Shown here: piece by piece, positions 1 through 8,538 of the stretch
Numbering within the stretch: the first letter of the stretch is position 1
Layout: the number at the start of each line of letters is the position of its first letter
Assembly (NCBI GenBank): GCA_050331455.1
Contig: JBHJGV010000027.1
Location: 124,001-188,000 of the forward strand
Length of the DNA: 64,000 nt
Source: CAYUYV01 sp050331455
GTDB taxonomy: Bacteria > Pseudomonadota > Alphaproteobacteria > JAJFIK01
Reading direction: 5' to 3'
Translations under genes and position numbers: made by a program
Notes under the pieces: generated by a model
Told to the model about the DNA's origin: nothing
Database searches by the model: none
What the model saw: the letters and a program-made list of their open reading frames with translations, nothing else

Positions 1-595
1 TGGCCGCCGAGATCTTGCACACCCATTTTGAGGGATCGCTCTTCTGAACCCGCCGGGCCCGCCGTTGCGCCGGAACGCCAGCGTCTGCACCCGGCGGGGT
101 GTCTTCGATCCCGGCGGTTCCTTCCGCCGCCACGCTGCCAAGGGGCCCGTCATCGACGGGCGCCGGAGTCACAGCCGATGCATCCGGCTCGTCCGTCGTC
201 GTCAGTGTCGATGGCGTCGGCTCGACTTGCAGTTCGGGTGGCTCCGGCTCCGGGGCAGGCGTCTGCGCGACCGGATCCGGAGCCTCCGGTGTTTCGGGGG
301 TCGGCTCAGGCGCCGGATCCTGTGCCCGTGCCGGGTCAGCCTGAGACGCTTCGCCCCCGGACAGGGCCCGCCGCAGATCGTCGAGGGTCAGAATGTTGGG
401 CCGACGCTCTTCGTCCGTGGGCGCGTCCTTGGGATCGGGCGTCCCCTGATCCCGGCTCTGTCCGTATCCCTCACCTGAGGGAAATGCGAAAAAAGCCGCC
501 GTGAACAGAGCCAGTGCACCGTAATGCCGGACGCGGACGGGACGGCCGGGCGACGGGCGGGTGCCCGCCGAACCGCGGCGTCGGCTTCGAGTCAT
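1..595 (-). CDS. Secreted or membrane-anchored Pro/Glu-rich protein, 3' end outside window
   Basis: An open minus-strand frame runs from an ATG at 595 to the window edge without a stop, giving about 198 residues; the C-terminus is missing. The start follows a GAGGGG ribosome-binding-like stretch and lies 14 bases after the Amt stop codon, so this looks like the third gene of the Amt operon. The first 23 residues are strongly basic (many Arg), followed by a hydrophobic stretch at about 24-41 (HYGALALFTAAFFAFPSG), which fits a signal peptide or N-terminal anchor. The rest is low-complexity and rich in Pro, Glu, Asp and Thr (about 85-160), then a basic patch (QRRARR) and the beginning of a possible folded domain (SDPSKWVCKI). 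No family is recognised. It is most likely a periplasmic or envelope protein; the missing domain would decide. Confidence 0.6.
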   Translation of the reverse strand, partial: MTRSRRRGSAGTRPSPGRPVRVRHYGALALFTAAFFAFPSGEGYGQSRDQGTPDPKDAPTDEERRPNILTLDDLRRALSGGEASQADPARAQDPAPEPTPETPEAPDPVAQTPAPEPEPPELQVEPTPSTLTTTDEPDASAVTPAPVDDGPLGSVAAEGTAGIEDTPPGADAGVPAQRRARRVQKSDPSKWVCKISAA

Positions 596-609
596 GGACG
601 GCCCCTCGT

Positions 610-2028
610 TTATCCGTTGTCGTAAACGTTGTACGCGTCCCGCCCATGGAGGTGAAGGTCGAGGCCTTCGAGTTCGACGTCCGGCGAGACCCGCAAAAGG
701 TTCTTCCCAAATCCGGGAACCAGACTGTGCACCACACCGACCCGATGCAAGAAGAGCAAAATGAATCGGCTGGTGGAAAAAATGAGATAGGCGCTCAAAC
801 AAGAGAAGAGGATCAGCGCCGCTGCAACCGCCGTCTGGGAGAGCAGCATCTCGAACACGCTTTTACCGTCGAGCGGATAAAATGCGGCCGCGATGATGCC
901 GATGATCCCAGCGATGCCGTGGGCCGGAAAGGCACCCACCGGATCATCGATGCGCAGCGCCGCCATGGCGGCCACGGAAACCATCAGACCAACACCGGCG
1001 GCTGACCCGATCAGGACGGCGGACAGAGGGGACGCCACATCGGCCGCCGCGGTGATGCTGACGAGCCCGGCAATGGCCGCGTTGAGGATCAGCAGCATGT
1101 CCAACTCTTCCTGGCGGGCCAGCATCAGGAAGGTGACGAGGCACACGGACGCGCAGGGCGCCAGGATGGTGTTGGCCATGATCTGGCCGAAGGTTTCGAA
1201 GATCGCTTCGAGACCGGAGAGGATGTTGTCCGCCTCAAGCGTGGTGAATTCGGGCACGCCGTGGCCGAACAAGGTGCCGGAATTATAGCCGAACCAGCCG
1301 ATCCAGAGCAGGAAAACGCCCAGCGCCGCCAGCGGAATGTTGTGGGGCTGATGACTGTCGGCCAGACCGTCGACGACGTCGTCGCCATAGACATCGGCGC
1401 CATGCCGGTAATAGCCGAGCCGGGGACGCAGCATGAGCGCGCCCATGAGCCCCGCAAAACCGCCCAGGGCATGCACGACGGCGGCGCCGGCAAAGTCCCG
1501 GAACACGCCAAAAAACAGGCCATCCGGATGCCACACCATGAAGGCGGCGATGGGATAGACCAGCGTGGAGAAGAACACGGAGAAGAAAATATAGTGGAAC
1601 GGCCGGACTCGCCCGGTCACACAGCCGCTGGTAATGGTCACGGCGGTACAGGCAAAGACCAGTTGGAAGAACGCGCGCACGGGTTCGGTCGGCAGGATGT
1701 TCGTCGTGGCCTCGGCCGCGTCGGGATCGATCTGCACGAGATTGAGCAGATCGCGCGTCAGACCGATATTCACGAAGAACTCGTTGACGACACTCTGCCC
1801 GCTGAGGATGTTGTAACCGATCCACCAGAAGAACATGCCGCACAGGCAGATATCGATGACGTTCTTGAAGATGTTGTTGATGGCATTCTTGCGCGAGACC
1901 GACCCGGCCTCGAAAAGCATGAACCCGGGCTGCATCATCAGCACCAGGATCCCGCAGATAAACAGGGTCACATTCATCGTCAGATAGACGGGAGGATGCA
2001 ACAAAGCCTGCACGAGTGAACTGTCCAT
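610..2028 (-). CDS. amt: Ammonium channel/transporter (Amt family)
   Basis: A 472-residue inner-membrane protein of the Amt/MEP/Rh family, which conducts ammonium across the cytoplasmic membrane. The characteristic twin pore histidines are present: His186 in DFAGAAVVH and His370 in FPAHGIAG. The family blocks WIGWFGYNSG (about 242-251) and RIDDPVGAF are intact, and the tail ends with the Amt-type GLDLHLHGRDAYN motif. There are about eleven hydrophobic segments. The start ATG follows a GGGGTGGGG stretch. It lies 44 bases downstream of a TIR-like protein gene and 14 bases upstream of a secreted-protein gene, all on the minus strand. No glnK/glnB gene is adjacent, which is the usual partner. Transport function is confident from the motifs; a sensing role is only a possibility. 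Confidence 0.93.
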   Translation of the reverse strand: MDSSLVQALLHPPVYLTMNVTLFICGILVLMMQPGFMLFEAGSVSRKNAINNIFKNVIDICLCGMFFWWIGYNILSGQSVVNEFFVNIGLTRDLLNLVQIDPDAAEATTNILPTEPVRAFFQLVFACTAVTITSGCVTGRVRPFHYIFFSVFFSTLVYPIAAFMVWHPDGLFFGVFRDFAGAAVVHALGGFAGLMGALMLRPRLGYYRHGADVYGDDVVDGLADSHQPHNIPLAALGVFLLWIGWFGYNSGTLFGHGVPEFTTLEADNILSGLEAIFETFGQIMANTILAPCASVCLVTFLMLARQEELDMLLILNAAIAGLVSITAAADVASPLSAVLIGSAAGVGLMVSVAAMAALRIDDPVGAFPAHGIAGIIGIIAAAFYPLDGKSVFEMLLSQTAVAAALILFSCLSAYLIFSTSRFILLFLHRVGVVHSLVPGFGKNLLRVSPDVELEGLDLHLHGRDAYNVYDNG

Positions 2029-2072
2029 AGCCCCACCCCGGATTAAAGATCGCGACCCGAAAAACCGTCGGC

Positions 2073-3158
2073 TCAGTCGGCGGCGGTCCAGTCGCCTTTC
2101 TTGAAGATTTGGACGAGCTGCTGACCCTCCTCGAAGGACAACGGCGCTCCATCCGTTTTGAAGGAGATGATCCGTGCCATGGAGGCTGGCACCTCATCGA
2201 CCATGCCCTCTTCGACGACGAAGAAGGTCGTCTTGGGGAAACGGCTCACAATCACGCCCAGTTCGAGCATCATGTTGCTGGCGAAGAGGCGGCGGTCGAT
2301 CTTGGCTTTGGCCGGAGCGGGCTCCTCGGCCGAGCGCTGATCCATACGGACGACCGTGAGGGACGCCTCCGACGGCACGGGCCGGGCGACCGCATGGCCG
2401 CTGGCGCTCGCCACCATGGGTTCGGACGGCATGGCCGTGTCCTGTCCGCCGGATTTAGCAACCGCATCGGCGCCCTCGCCCGCCATGGCGGCGCTATCCT
2501 GCTGGGTCACCGGCGACAGCTTCGCCAGGACCGAAACCCGTTTCTGCCCGGAGGATTCCGTCAGGCGATCGGGATTGAACAGGCACACGACGCCGCCCTG
2601 GCAACTGTCCAGACGCCCCAGCACGGCCATGGGATCGTAATCGGCCTCATAGGCCTTCGGTCCCGTGGCCAGGACCACTTCGCAGTCGGCCGTGATGAGG
2701 CATTGGGTGATGTCACGGACCACGCCGGCGGAGACGGGCGCAGACACATAGATTTTCCGCGGCCCGGCTTTCTTGACGGGTGCTGCCACACCGGACGATG
2801 CATCGACGCTTTGACCCTCGCTGCTTTCCGCATTCGGATCGCGCATGGCCGGCAGATCCTTGACCGCCTCGAAAAGCTGTTCGCCGATGGATACCAGTTT
2901 GCGCCGCTCTCGGTTGAAGGCCTCGTTGGGAATGAGGCCGGTAAAGCGGATGGGTTCGATGGCCTTGAAGTCGTCGGTGAAATCGACACCGTGGACGTTC
3001 TTGGCGAGTTTGATAATCGCGCCCAGGGCCTCTTTCAATTCAAGATAGTCTTGCGAATAGCCTTTCACTTTGCCGAATCGCGCGACATCCTTCATATCGC
3101 CTGCGGTAAGGGCACCGATGCGGTCGACAATATCTTTGATCCGTGCACTGTCAGCCAT
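2073..3158 (-). CDS. Putative TIR-like (PF10137-like) nucleotide-binding-fold protein upstream of amt
   Basis: A 361-residue soluble protein starting at an ATG preceded by GAGAGG. Residues 1-105 are a helical N-terminal region. From 134 a beta strand (RKIYVSAP) opens a Rossmann-like half, with a second strand and turn at 188-198 (GGVVCLFNPDR). A low-complexity linker (about 200-290) follows, then NMMLELGVIVSRF (295-307) and a strand TFFVVEEG (310-318). The order strand - VxLxxPD - insert - NxxxELG - strand is how I remember the predicted nucleotide-binding TIR-like family PF10137; the Glu of the ELG motif (Glu299) is the position of the NADase glutamate in such folds. This assignment is from pattern only and no overall homologue is recognised. 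Its place just before amt suggests it works with, or reports on, the ammonium channel; that is inference. Confidence 0.55.
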   Translation of the reverse strand: MADSARIKDIVDRIGALTAGDMKDVARFGKVKGYSQDYLELKEALGAIIKLAKNVHGVDFTDDFKAIEPIRFTGLIPNEAFNRERRKLVSIGEQLFEAVKDLPAMRDPNAESSEGQSVDASSGVAAPVKKAGPRKIYVSAPVSAGVVRDITQCLITADCEVVLATGPKAYEADYDPMAVLGRLDSCQGGVVCLFNPDRLTESSGQKRVSVLAKLSPVTQQDSAAMAGEGADAVAKSGGQDTAMPSEPMVASASGHAVARPVPSEASLTVVRMDQRSAEEPAPAKAKIDRRLFASNMMLELGVIVSRFPKTTFFVVEEGMVDEVPASMARIISFKTDGAPLSFEEGQQLVQIFKKGDWTAAD

Positions 3159-3954
3159 TGCATGCCTCTCAACTTAACGCCATTCGATACTGGTGCGGTG
3201 CGCCTTGCCCGCGTGTCTTTTGTTTTCCGTTTGTCCGGCCTGACCAGCCCAGCAACGCTCTTGAGGCCCTTGTCAGACCGGGCGATCCGGTCCGCAGGCC
3301 GATAGAGGCGCAGGGCCAGACGGGCCGCGTTAAGGTTCGGATCTATTGGCGTCGACACCCGCTTGCATCACGCAGCCCCGACCGCAGGGCGACCTGCTCG
3401 CGTTCAGTGGGCAGGTGCGGTTGCGCGGAACCACAACCACTCACCCGTCCATCCATGCAGGGTCCAAGGCGGCGTCGTTTCCGGCCTCGTTCGTGTCAGG
3501 ATTTTCGAGCCCAACCCGCAAGACGATTCCCGGCACGGCGCCGAACGCATTGCGCCACATGCTCGTCCGAAACCTGTGGCTGCGTCGAAAATCCATTCCG
3601 CCGAATGAAACGGTAGACGGGAAAGAAATCTCAGGCAAGCACCCCAACAGAGCCCGATGGCGCTGCTGAGCGGCCATTTTGGCTAACTCATTCACACCCC
3701 ATCCTTTTGTCCCATTTACGGTTTGGTCCGGCACGGTTCGCTGGTCCTTTTGACGTGGATCAAACCACCTTGCGTCATGGCGGATAATCCTAACGGCATA
3801 TCAGTGCTGCACCATTCAACGCAGGTGGCTCCCATCCGGTGTCCAGGGGACCGGGCCGGCGGCGCATCGCCCTAAAGGCTGCGCCGTCGCGTCATTTCGT
3901 CACCGACCGAACCGGGGCGGGGGCTCACACCGACACGCTGAAAGGACCGATCCC
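3159..3954. other. Divergent intergenic region between the TIR-like/amt operon and phaC
   Basis: About 800 bases without a convincing gene. Short frames on both strands (for example minus 3441-3734, GTG start) have no family resemblance. The right part holds an FNR-type palindrome at 3750-3763 followed by GATAAT (3783-3788), a probable phaC promoter. The left part must contain the promoter of the minus-strand amt operon, but I could not pick out a sigma-54 or other clear element there. Confidence 0.6.
3750..3763. promoter_or_regulatory. FNR/FixK-type operator upstream of phaC
   Basis: TTGACGTGGATCAA matches the FNR/ANR/FixK consensus TTGAT-N4-ATCAA at nine of ten defined positions. A GATAAT hexamer lies at 3783-3788, so the operator centre would fall about 38-41 bases before the transcription start, close to the class II activating position. 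The phaC ATG is about 190 bases downstream. A perfect copy of the consensus precedes the phasin-like gene at the other end of the PHA pair. Confidence 0.55.
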
Positions 3955-5811
3955 ATGCGCTCTCCCGACCGTCCGGCCCGGCCCACCAAATCTCTCACTC
4001 CCAACACGTCATCGGGCCGACGGGATCCGGGGCCCGGCCATAATCGCTTCCCCCTGCCCTTCGCCGCCTTGCATGACAGCGATCTCGACGGTCACGGCGC
4101 GCGGGCGGACATTCTCGACCGGTCCGTGCACGCCGCCATCGCCCGGGTGACCCTGGGCCTGTCGCCCGCGTCCATGATGGGGGCCTATTCGGACTGGCTG
4201 CAGCACTTGGCCATGGCCCCGGGCAAGCAGTCCGAACTGTCCGCGAAAGCGGCGCGGAAGCTGGCGCGCCTCGCCATGTACACGGTCGCCCTCGCGTCGC
4301 TCAATCAAGAGGCCCGGCCTTGCATCGAGCCGTTGCCCCAGGACCGACGGTTTTCGGACCCGGCCTGGCAGACCTGGCCCTACAACATTCTGTATCAAAG
4401 CTTTCTGCTCACGCAGCAATGGTGGCATAACGCGACCACCAGCGTGCCGGGCGTCACCAAGCAGCATGAGGACATGCTGGAGTTCATGTCCCGCCAAATG
4501 CTCGACGTGTTCTCCCCGTCCAACAACATCATGACCAATCCGGTCATCCTGAAACAGACTTTCGAAGAAGGCGGCGCCAATTTGATGCGTGGCCTGCAGA
4601 ATTTCATCGAGGACTGGGAGCGCATGGCCGGCGGTCACCCGCCCGCCGGAGCGGAGGCCTTCCAGGTCGGCAAGAATCTGGCCGTCACCCCGGGCAAGGT
4701 CATCTTCCGCAACGATCTGATCGAACTGATCCAATACGAGCCGACGACAGCGCAGGTCCATCCGGACCCTATTCTGATCGTCCCGGCCTGGATTATGAAA
4801 TATTACATTCTCGATCTGTCTGCGGAGAATTCCCTGGTCCGCTATCTGGTGTCCCAGGGATTCACCGTGTTCATGATTTCCTGGAAGAACCCGGACGAGC
4901 GGGACCGGGAGCTTTCCATGGCCGACTATCGCACCATGGGGGTTATGGATGCCGTGGACGTGGCCAGCCGTCTGTGTCCTGATGGGCGCATTCACGCGGT
5001 GGGCTATTGCCTGGGCGGGACCCTGCTGGCAACAGCCGCTGCGGCCATGGCGCGGGACGGCGATGCCCGCCTGGGCTCGCTCACCCTGCTTGCGGCGCAG
5101 ACCGATTTCGAGGAAGCGGGCGAGTTGATGCTGTTCATCAACGAAAGTCAGCTCACCTTCCTTGAGGACTTGATGTGGGAGCAGGGCTATTTGGACAGCA
5201 GTCAGATGGCCGGCGCCTTCCAGATGCTGCGTTCAAACGACCTGATCTGGTCCCGGGCGGTCCAGGAATATCTCATGGGGGAGCGGCCGGGCGTGAGCGA
5301 CCTCATGGCGTGGAACGCCGACGCGACCCGCATGCCCTATCGGATGCATTCGGAATATCTGCGCCAGATGTTCCTCAACAACGATCTGGCCGAGGGGCGC
5401 TATCTGGTGGGCGGCGCCCCCGTCGCACTGACCGATATCCGCGTGCCCATTTTTGCCGTTGGCACGGAACGCGATCACGTGGCGCCCTGGAAATCCGTCT
5501 ACAAGATCCAGATCCTGTCGGACACGGATGTCACCTTCGTCCTGACCAATGGCGGACATAATGCGGGCATTGTCAGCGAACCGGGACACCGCCGCCGCCA
5601 TTTCCGCATGACCGACCGCAAGGACCAGGACCCGTTCGTGGACCCGGAGCGCTGGTTCAATGCGTCGCCGGAACGCGAAGGATCCTGGTGGCCGGCCTGG
5701 GCGGCGTGGCTCGCGGATCGATCCGCGGCGCCGGTCCCACCGCCGCCCTTGGGCCTGCCCGGCCAGCCGGCACTCGGCGACGCGCCGGGGCTTTATGTCA
5801 TGCAACACTGA
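3955..5811 (+). CDS. phaC: Class I poly(3-hydroxyalkanoate) synthase
   Basis: A 618-residue enzyme that polymerises (R)-3-hydroxyacyl-CoA to PHA on the surface of cytoplasmic granules. The lipase-box-like motif GYCLGG carries the nucleophile Cys352; Asp507 (GTERDHVAPWKS) and His535 (NGGHNAG) complete the triad. The N-terminal PhaC domain (about 60-240) and the block VPAWIMKYYILDLS before the alpha/beta-hydrolase core are typical of class I, as is the length; no phaE partner is nearby. The start follows GAAAGGA. It is convergent with the phasin-like gene 63 bases away and is preceded by an FNR-type box at 3750-3763, suggesting oxygen-responsive expression. A Gly/Pro-rich tail (about 590-610) is the only odd feature. 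Confidence 0.95.
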   Translation: MRSPDRPARPTKSLTPNTSSGRRDPGPGHNRFPLPFAALHDSDLDGHGARADILDRSVHAAIARVTLGLSPASMMGAYSDWLQHLAMAPGKQSELSAKAARKLARLAMYTVALASLNQEARPCIEPLPQDRRFSDPAWQTWPYNILYQSFLLTQQWWHNATTSVPGVTKQHEDMLEFMSRQMLDVFSPSNNIMTNPVILKQTFEEGGANLMRGLQNFIEDWERMAGGHPPAGAEAFQVGKNLAVTPGKVIFRNDLIELIQYEPTTAQVHPDPILIVPAWIMKYYILDLSAENSLVRYLVSQGFTVFMISWKNPDERDRELSMADYRTMGVMDAVDVASRLCPDGRIHAVGYCLGGTLLATAAAAMARDGDARLGSLTLLAAQTDFEEAGELMLFINESQLTFLEDLMWEQGYLDSSQMAGAFQMLRSNDLIWSRAVQEYLMGERPGVSDLMAWNADATRMPYRMHSEYLRQMFLNNDLAEGRYLVGGAPVALTDIRVPIFAVGTERDHVAPWKSVYKIQILSDTDVTFVLTNGGHNAGIVSEPGHRRRHFRMTDRKDQDPFVDPERWFNASPEREGSWWPAWAAWLADRSAAPVPPPPLGLPGQPALGDAPGLYVMQH

Positions 5812-5874
5812 ACCGGCCCCAAGGCCGACCCCGGTGCGGCACCCCGTCCGAAAGGCGCCCCCATCGGCAAGCGG

Positions 5875-6300
5875 TCAGGACGGTTTTGACGGTTTGTTCC
5901 GTTTGGCAGTCTCCACATGGGCCCAATACTGGTCCTGCATCTGGGCCATCAAGCCCAGCATGCGGCTGCCTTCTTCCGCATACTGCATCATCGCCTTTTG
6001 CAGGAAAGCCACCTCCCGGTCCATGACGTCCCGGGGGGACCGGCAGCCCATGAGCTCACGCATCAGCTCGAAGTCCTGGTCCATCCGCGCGGACATGAAT
6101 TGGCCGAAGCCCTCGCTCCAGGATGTCATGCCGTGCATCAGGGTCTCGCGCACCTCTTTCGCCGTCTCGAGGCCCAGACCGTTCAGGCCCATCATCATGT
6201 CGATCGAGAAGGGCATTTCGGGCAGGGCCGCGCCGGTTTCGGCCGCGCGGCCCGCCGCACCGGCCTGACCGTCCCCCTGCCCGATTGGTTGATCCGCCAT
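5875..6300 (-). CDS. Phasin-like PHA granule-associated protein
   Basis: A 141-residue, largely helical, Met/Gln/Glu-rich protein without signal peptide. A central segment (EVRETLMHGMTSWSEGFGQF) and an amphipathic C-terminal helix (DREVAFLQKAMMQYAEEGSR, then a Met/Gln-rich run) resemble phasins, the small proteins that coat PHA granules. It is convergent with phaC and ends 63 bases from it. Two ATGs lie close together (6306 and 6300); the one at 6300 has GGAGG seven bases upstream, while 6306 would leave only one base, so 6300 is chosen. A perfect FNR-type palindrome at 6390-6403, with a TAAGGT element at about 6368-6363, precedes it. The phasin assignment rests on composition and position rather than on a diagnostic motif. 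Confidence 0.7.
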   Translation of the reverse strand: MADQPIGQGDGQAGAAGRAAETGAALPEMPFSIDMMMGLNGLGLETAKEVRETLMHGMTSWSEGFGQFMSARMDQDFELMRELMGCRSPRDVMDREVAFLQKAMMQYAEEGSRMLGLMAQMQDQYWAHVETAKRNKPSKPS

Positions 6301-6389
6301 TACCATTCCTCCACTTAAGATGCTGTTCGCCTCACCGAAATGTCTGCACCTGAGGCGCGAGCACCTTACTCGCGAGACGAGGGTTACCC

Positions 6390-6403
6390 TTGATCCAAAT
6401 CAA
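6390..6403. promoter_or_regulatory. Perfect FNR/FixK-type operator upstream of the phasin-like gene
   Basis: TTGATCCAAATCAA is an exact match to TTGAT-N4-ATCAA. It is about 90 bases upstream of the minus-strand start at 6300. On the minus strand TAAGGT at 6368-6363 could serve as the -10 element, placing the operator centre near -41, the class II activator position for FNR/FixK proteins. Confidence 0.65.
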
Positions 6404-6440
6404 TTCGGCCCTGTGCTGGCTTGGTCGGAACCGGTCGCCG

Positions 6441-6701
6441 TCACACCCCGGCCGACGCCTCGTTCACGTCGCCGGTCTCCACCCGTTCGACGCCATCCGC
6501 GATGTCGAGGAGCGCGCGGGAGACCTGGAACAGTCCGAACAGGATCAATCCGTGCTCTGACTTGAGGTTTACTCCGTCGATCTCCTCGAACACCGTGGAG
6601 ACCACCTCGCCGAGGCCCGTCAAGACCAGCATGATCCCGACAACCATGCTCGTGGATGGCTGACGCAGCAGCCACGCGGCCTGCTTCAAGACTCTTTTCA
6701 T
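6441..6701 (-). CDS. Small inner-membrane protein of unknown function
   Basis: An 86-residue protein with two hydrophobic segments, about 19-38 (MVVGIMLVLTGLGEVVSTVF) and 50-66 (EHGLILFGLFQVSRALL), a basic N-terminus and a short acidic C-terminal tail. ATG at 6701 is preferred over the adjacent GTG at 6704, with GGGAGAG upstream. It precedes the phasin-like gene on the same strand, but the phasin's FNR-type promoter lies between them. No family is recognised; the even amino-acid composition and start signal favour a real gene. Confidence 0.55.
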   Translation of the reverse strand: MKRVLKQAAWLLRQPSTSMVVGIMLVLTGLGEVVSTVFEEIDGVNLKSEHGLILFGLFQVSRALLDIADGVERVETGDVNEASAGV

Positions 6702-6910
6702 CACGCTCTCCCGGTCGATAAGCCTTAAGACGCCACTTAAGCGGACGGCCTTTAAGGTTTCATCAACACAGGGACGAATTTTTCTGAAGGCAATGGATTG
6801 GATTTGATACTTTTATAATCTTCCTGGCCGAAAACGGTTCCAGGCTGGCCAACAGCCGAGCCCCCGTTCCCCAAAAAAACCGCATGCGTCGCGGCAAGCC
6901 CGGAGCCCCC

Positions 6911-8341
6911 ATGACCCATCCCCTTTTCGACAGCCTGATCGAAACCGTCGGCCTGCCCAAGCCGGCCCAGGATACCGTCTCCGTGATCGGCACGGACCCC
7001 GTGGTCGACACGCCCTTCAAGGTCGGTGAAACGGCCGCAGCCGTGCTGGCCGCACAAGGCTACGCCGTGTCCCGGATCGGTCAGATGCGCGGCGGATCGG
7101 CCCAGGAGATCAGCGTTGAAGCCAAGGCCGCAGCCCTGGCCACGGCCAGCGTGTTCTTCCAGTCCCAGCATGGCTATCCCATCATGGTGCCGGAGCCGGA
7201 CTATCCGACAGTGGGCCTTTATCCGACCCTGGACGGCCGCCACATCCTGGTCCATGGGGGCTATCCGAAGCTGCGGGACGGCATTCTCGACATCCTGCGC
7301 TGTGCGGACAAGACATCGTCCGTCGCCAATGCAATCGCCAAGTGGAACGCATTCGAGTTGGAAGAGACCATCGCCGACAAGGGTTTGTGCGGGGCGGTCA
7401 TGCGCTCGCCGAAAGAATGGCTCGCCCATCCCCAGGGACAGGCCATCGCCGATACGCCGCCCGTCGAGATCATCAAGCTGGCCGACAGCGACCCGGTGCC
7501 CTTTACCCCAGCCGACCGGCCCCTCGACGGCGTGCGGGTCCTGGACCTCACCCACGTCATTGCCGGTCCGACCTGCGCCAAGTCCCTCGCGGAACAGGGC
7601 GCCTCGGTGATGCACGTGACCTGTCCGTTCCAGCCCAATCTGCCGCCCTTCGTCATGGACACGGGCCACGGCAAGCTGTCGGCGCTGCTGGACCTGAAAC
7701 AGCCTACGGACAAAGTGAAGCTCCGTGAGCTGCTGAAAACGACTGATGTCTTCTCCCAAAGCTATCGGCCCGGCAAGCTCACCTCGCTCGGCTTCTCGCC
7801 CGAGGGCCTCGCCGAGATGCGCCCGGGCATCATCGTGGTCTCCACGAGCTGCTATGGCCATACCGGCCCCTGGCATTTCCGCCCCGGTTTTGAACAGCTC
7901 GCCCAGACCGTGACCGGCATGGCCGCCGTCCAGGGATCCATGGACAGCCCGCAACTCGCCCCGACCTTCCCCAATGACTACATCACCGGCTTCCTGTCGT
8001 CCCTCGGCGTGCTGGCGGCGCTTTATCGCCGGGCCACGGAAGGCGGCAGTTATCATGTCCGCGTCTCCCTGTCCCGCACGGCCATGTTCCTGATGGAACA
8101 GGGTCTCGTGGACCGGTCCGCCCTGCCGCCGACGCCGATCACGCACGAGGAGCGCGCCGCCTATATGCGCGAAGAAGACAGCGCCCTGGGCCGGCTCAGC
8201 TATTTGGGCCCTGTCATCAAATATTCGAAGACGCCGGGCCGCTTCGACCTGCAGCCCTTCCCGCTTGGCGCCCATGAACCCGTCTGGCCGGCCGGCACGC
8301 CGTCGCTGCGCGCGCCGACGGATGTTCCGAAAGCCGCTTAA
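6911..8341 (+). CDS. Family III CoA-transferase (CaiB/BaiF type)
   Basis: A 476-residue cytoplasmic enzyme of the CaiB/BaiF (formyl-CoA transferase-like) family, which moves CoA between carboxylic acids. The family core is seen in the second half: RPLDGVRVLDLTHVIAGP with the following GxxCAKSLAEQGA block, VVSTSCYGHTGPW and the FEQLAQTVTGMAAVQG region. The first ~190 residues are a divergent N-terminal lobe. The start at 6911 (MTHPLF) is chosen because GGAG lies just upstream; an ATG at 6884 is in frame but lacks a site. Position beside the PHA genes suggests acyl-CoA handling, but the substrate cannot be told. A perfect hairpin follows at 8406-8427. Confidence 0.8.
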   Translation: MTHPLFDSLIETVGLPKPAQDTVSVIGTDPVVDTPFKVGETAAAVLAAQGYAVSRIGQMRGGSAQEISVEAKAAALATASVFFQSQHGYPIMVPEPDYPTVGLYPTLDGRHILVHGGYPKLRDGILDILRCADKTSSVANAIAKWNAFELEETIADKGLCGAVMRSPKEWLAHPQGQAIADTPPVEIIKLADSDPVPFTPADRPLDGVRVLDLTHVIAGPTCAKSLAEQGASVMHVTCPFQPNLPPFVMDTGHGKLSALLDLKQPTDKVKLRELLKTTDVFSQSYRPGKLTSLGFSPEGLAEMRPGIIVVSTSCYGHTGPWHFRPGFEQLAQTVTGMAAVQGSMDSPQLAPTFPNDYITGFLSSLGVLAALYRRATEGGSYHVRVSLSRTAMFLMEQGLVDRSALPPTPITHEERAAYMREEDSALGRLSYLGPVIKYSKTPGRFDLQPFPLGAHEPVWPAGTPSLRAPTDVPKAA

Positions 8342-8405
8342 TCCGGTCGCGACCCGACCATTGCCCTTGCGAACGGCCGGACGAGGCGGGGCACAAGCGT
8401 GCCAT

Positions 8406-8427
8406 GGGGCGGGTTTTAGCCCGCCCC
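8406..8427 (+). terminator. GC-rich hairpin after the CoA-transferase gene
   Basis: GGGGCGGG pairs perfectly with CCCGCCCC around the loop TTTTAG. There is no T-run after the second arm, so it is either a weak intrinsic terminator or an mRNA-stabilising hairpin between two same-strand genes. Confidence 0.4.
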
Positions 8428-8538
8428 GCGGATCACAGCGCATCGCTTCCGCCCGACCTGACCCCGCCTCGGCGCATCGCTTGTTGGACCTTCGACCGTC
8501 CAGAGGGCATCGCCTTACATCCTATACGGAGAATACTC

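Noticed and set aside
3441..3734. A 97-codon minus-strand frame with a GTG start in the region before phaC
   Set aside because: No family resemblance, poor start context, and it overlaps the probable phaC regulatory region.
5814..5827. CGGCC-CCAA-GGCCG hairpin between phaC and the phasin-like gene as a terminator
   Set aside because: Only five pairs and no T-run in either direction.
6752..8443. A long minus-strand frame opposite the CoA-transferase gene
   Set aside because: It is the antisense shadow of a gene with clear family motifs and has no recognisable protein features.
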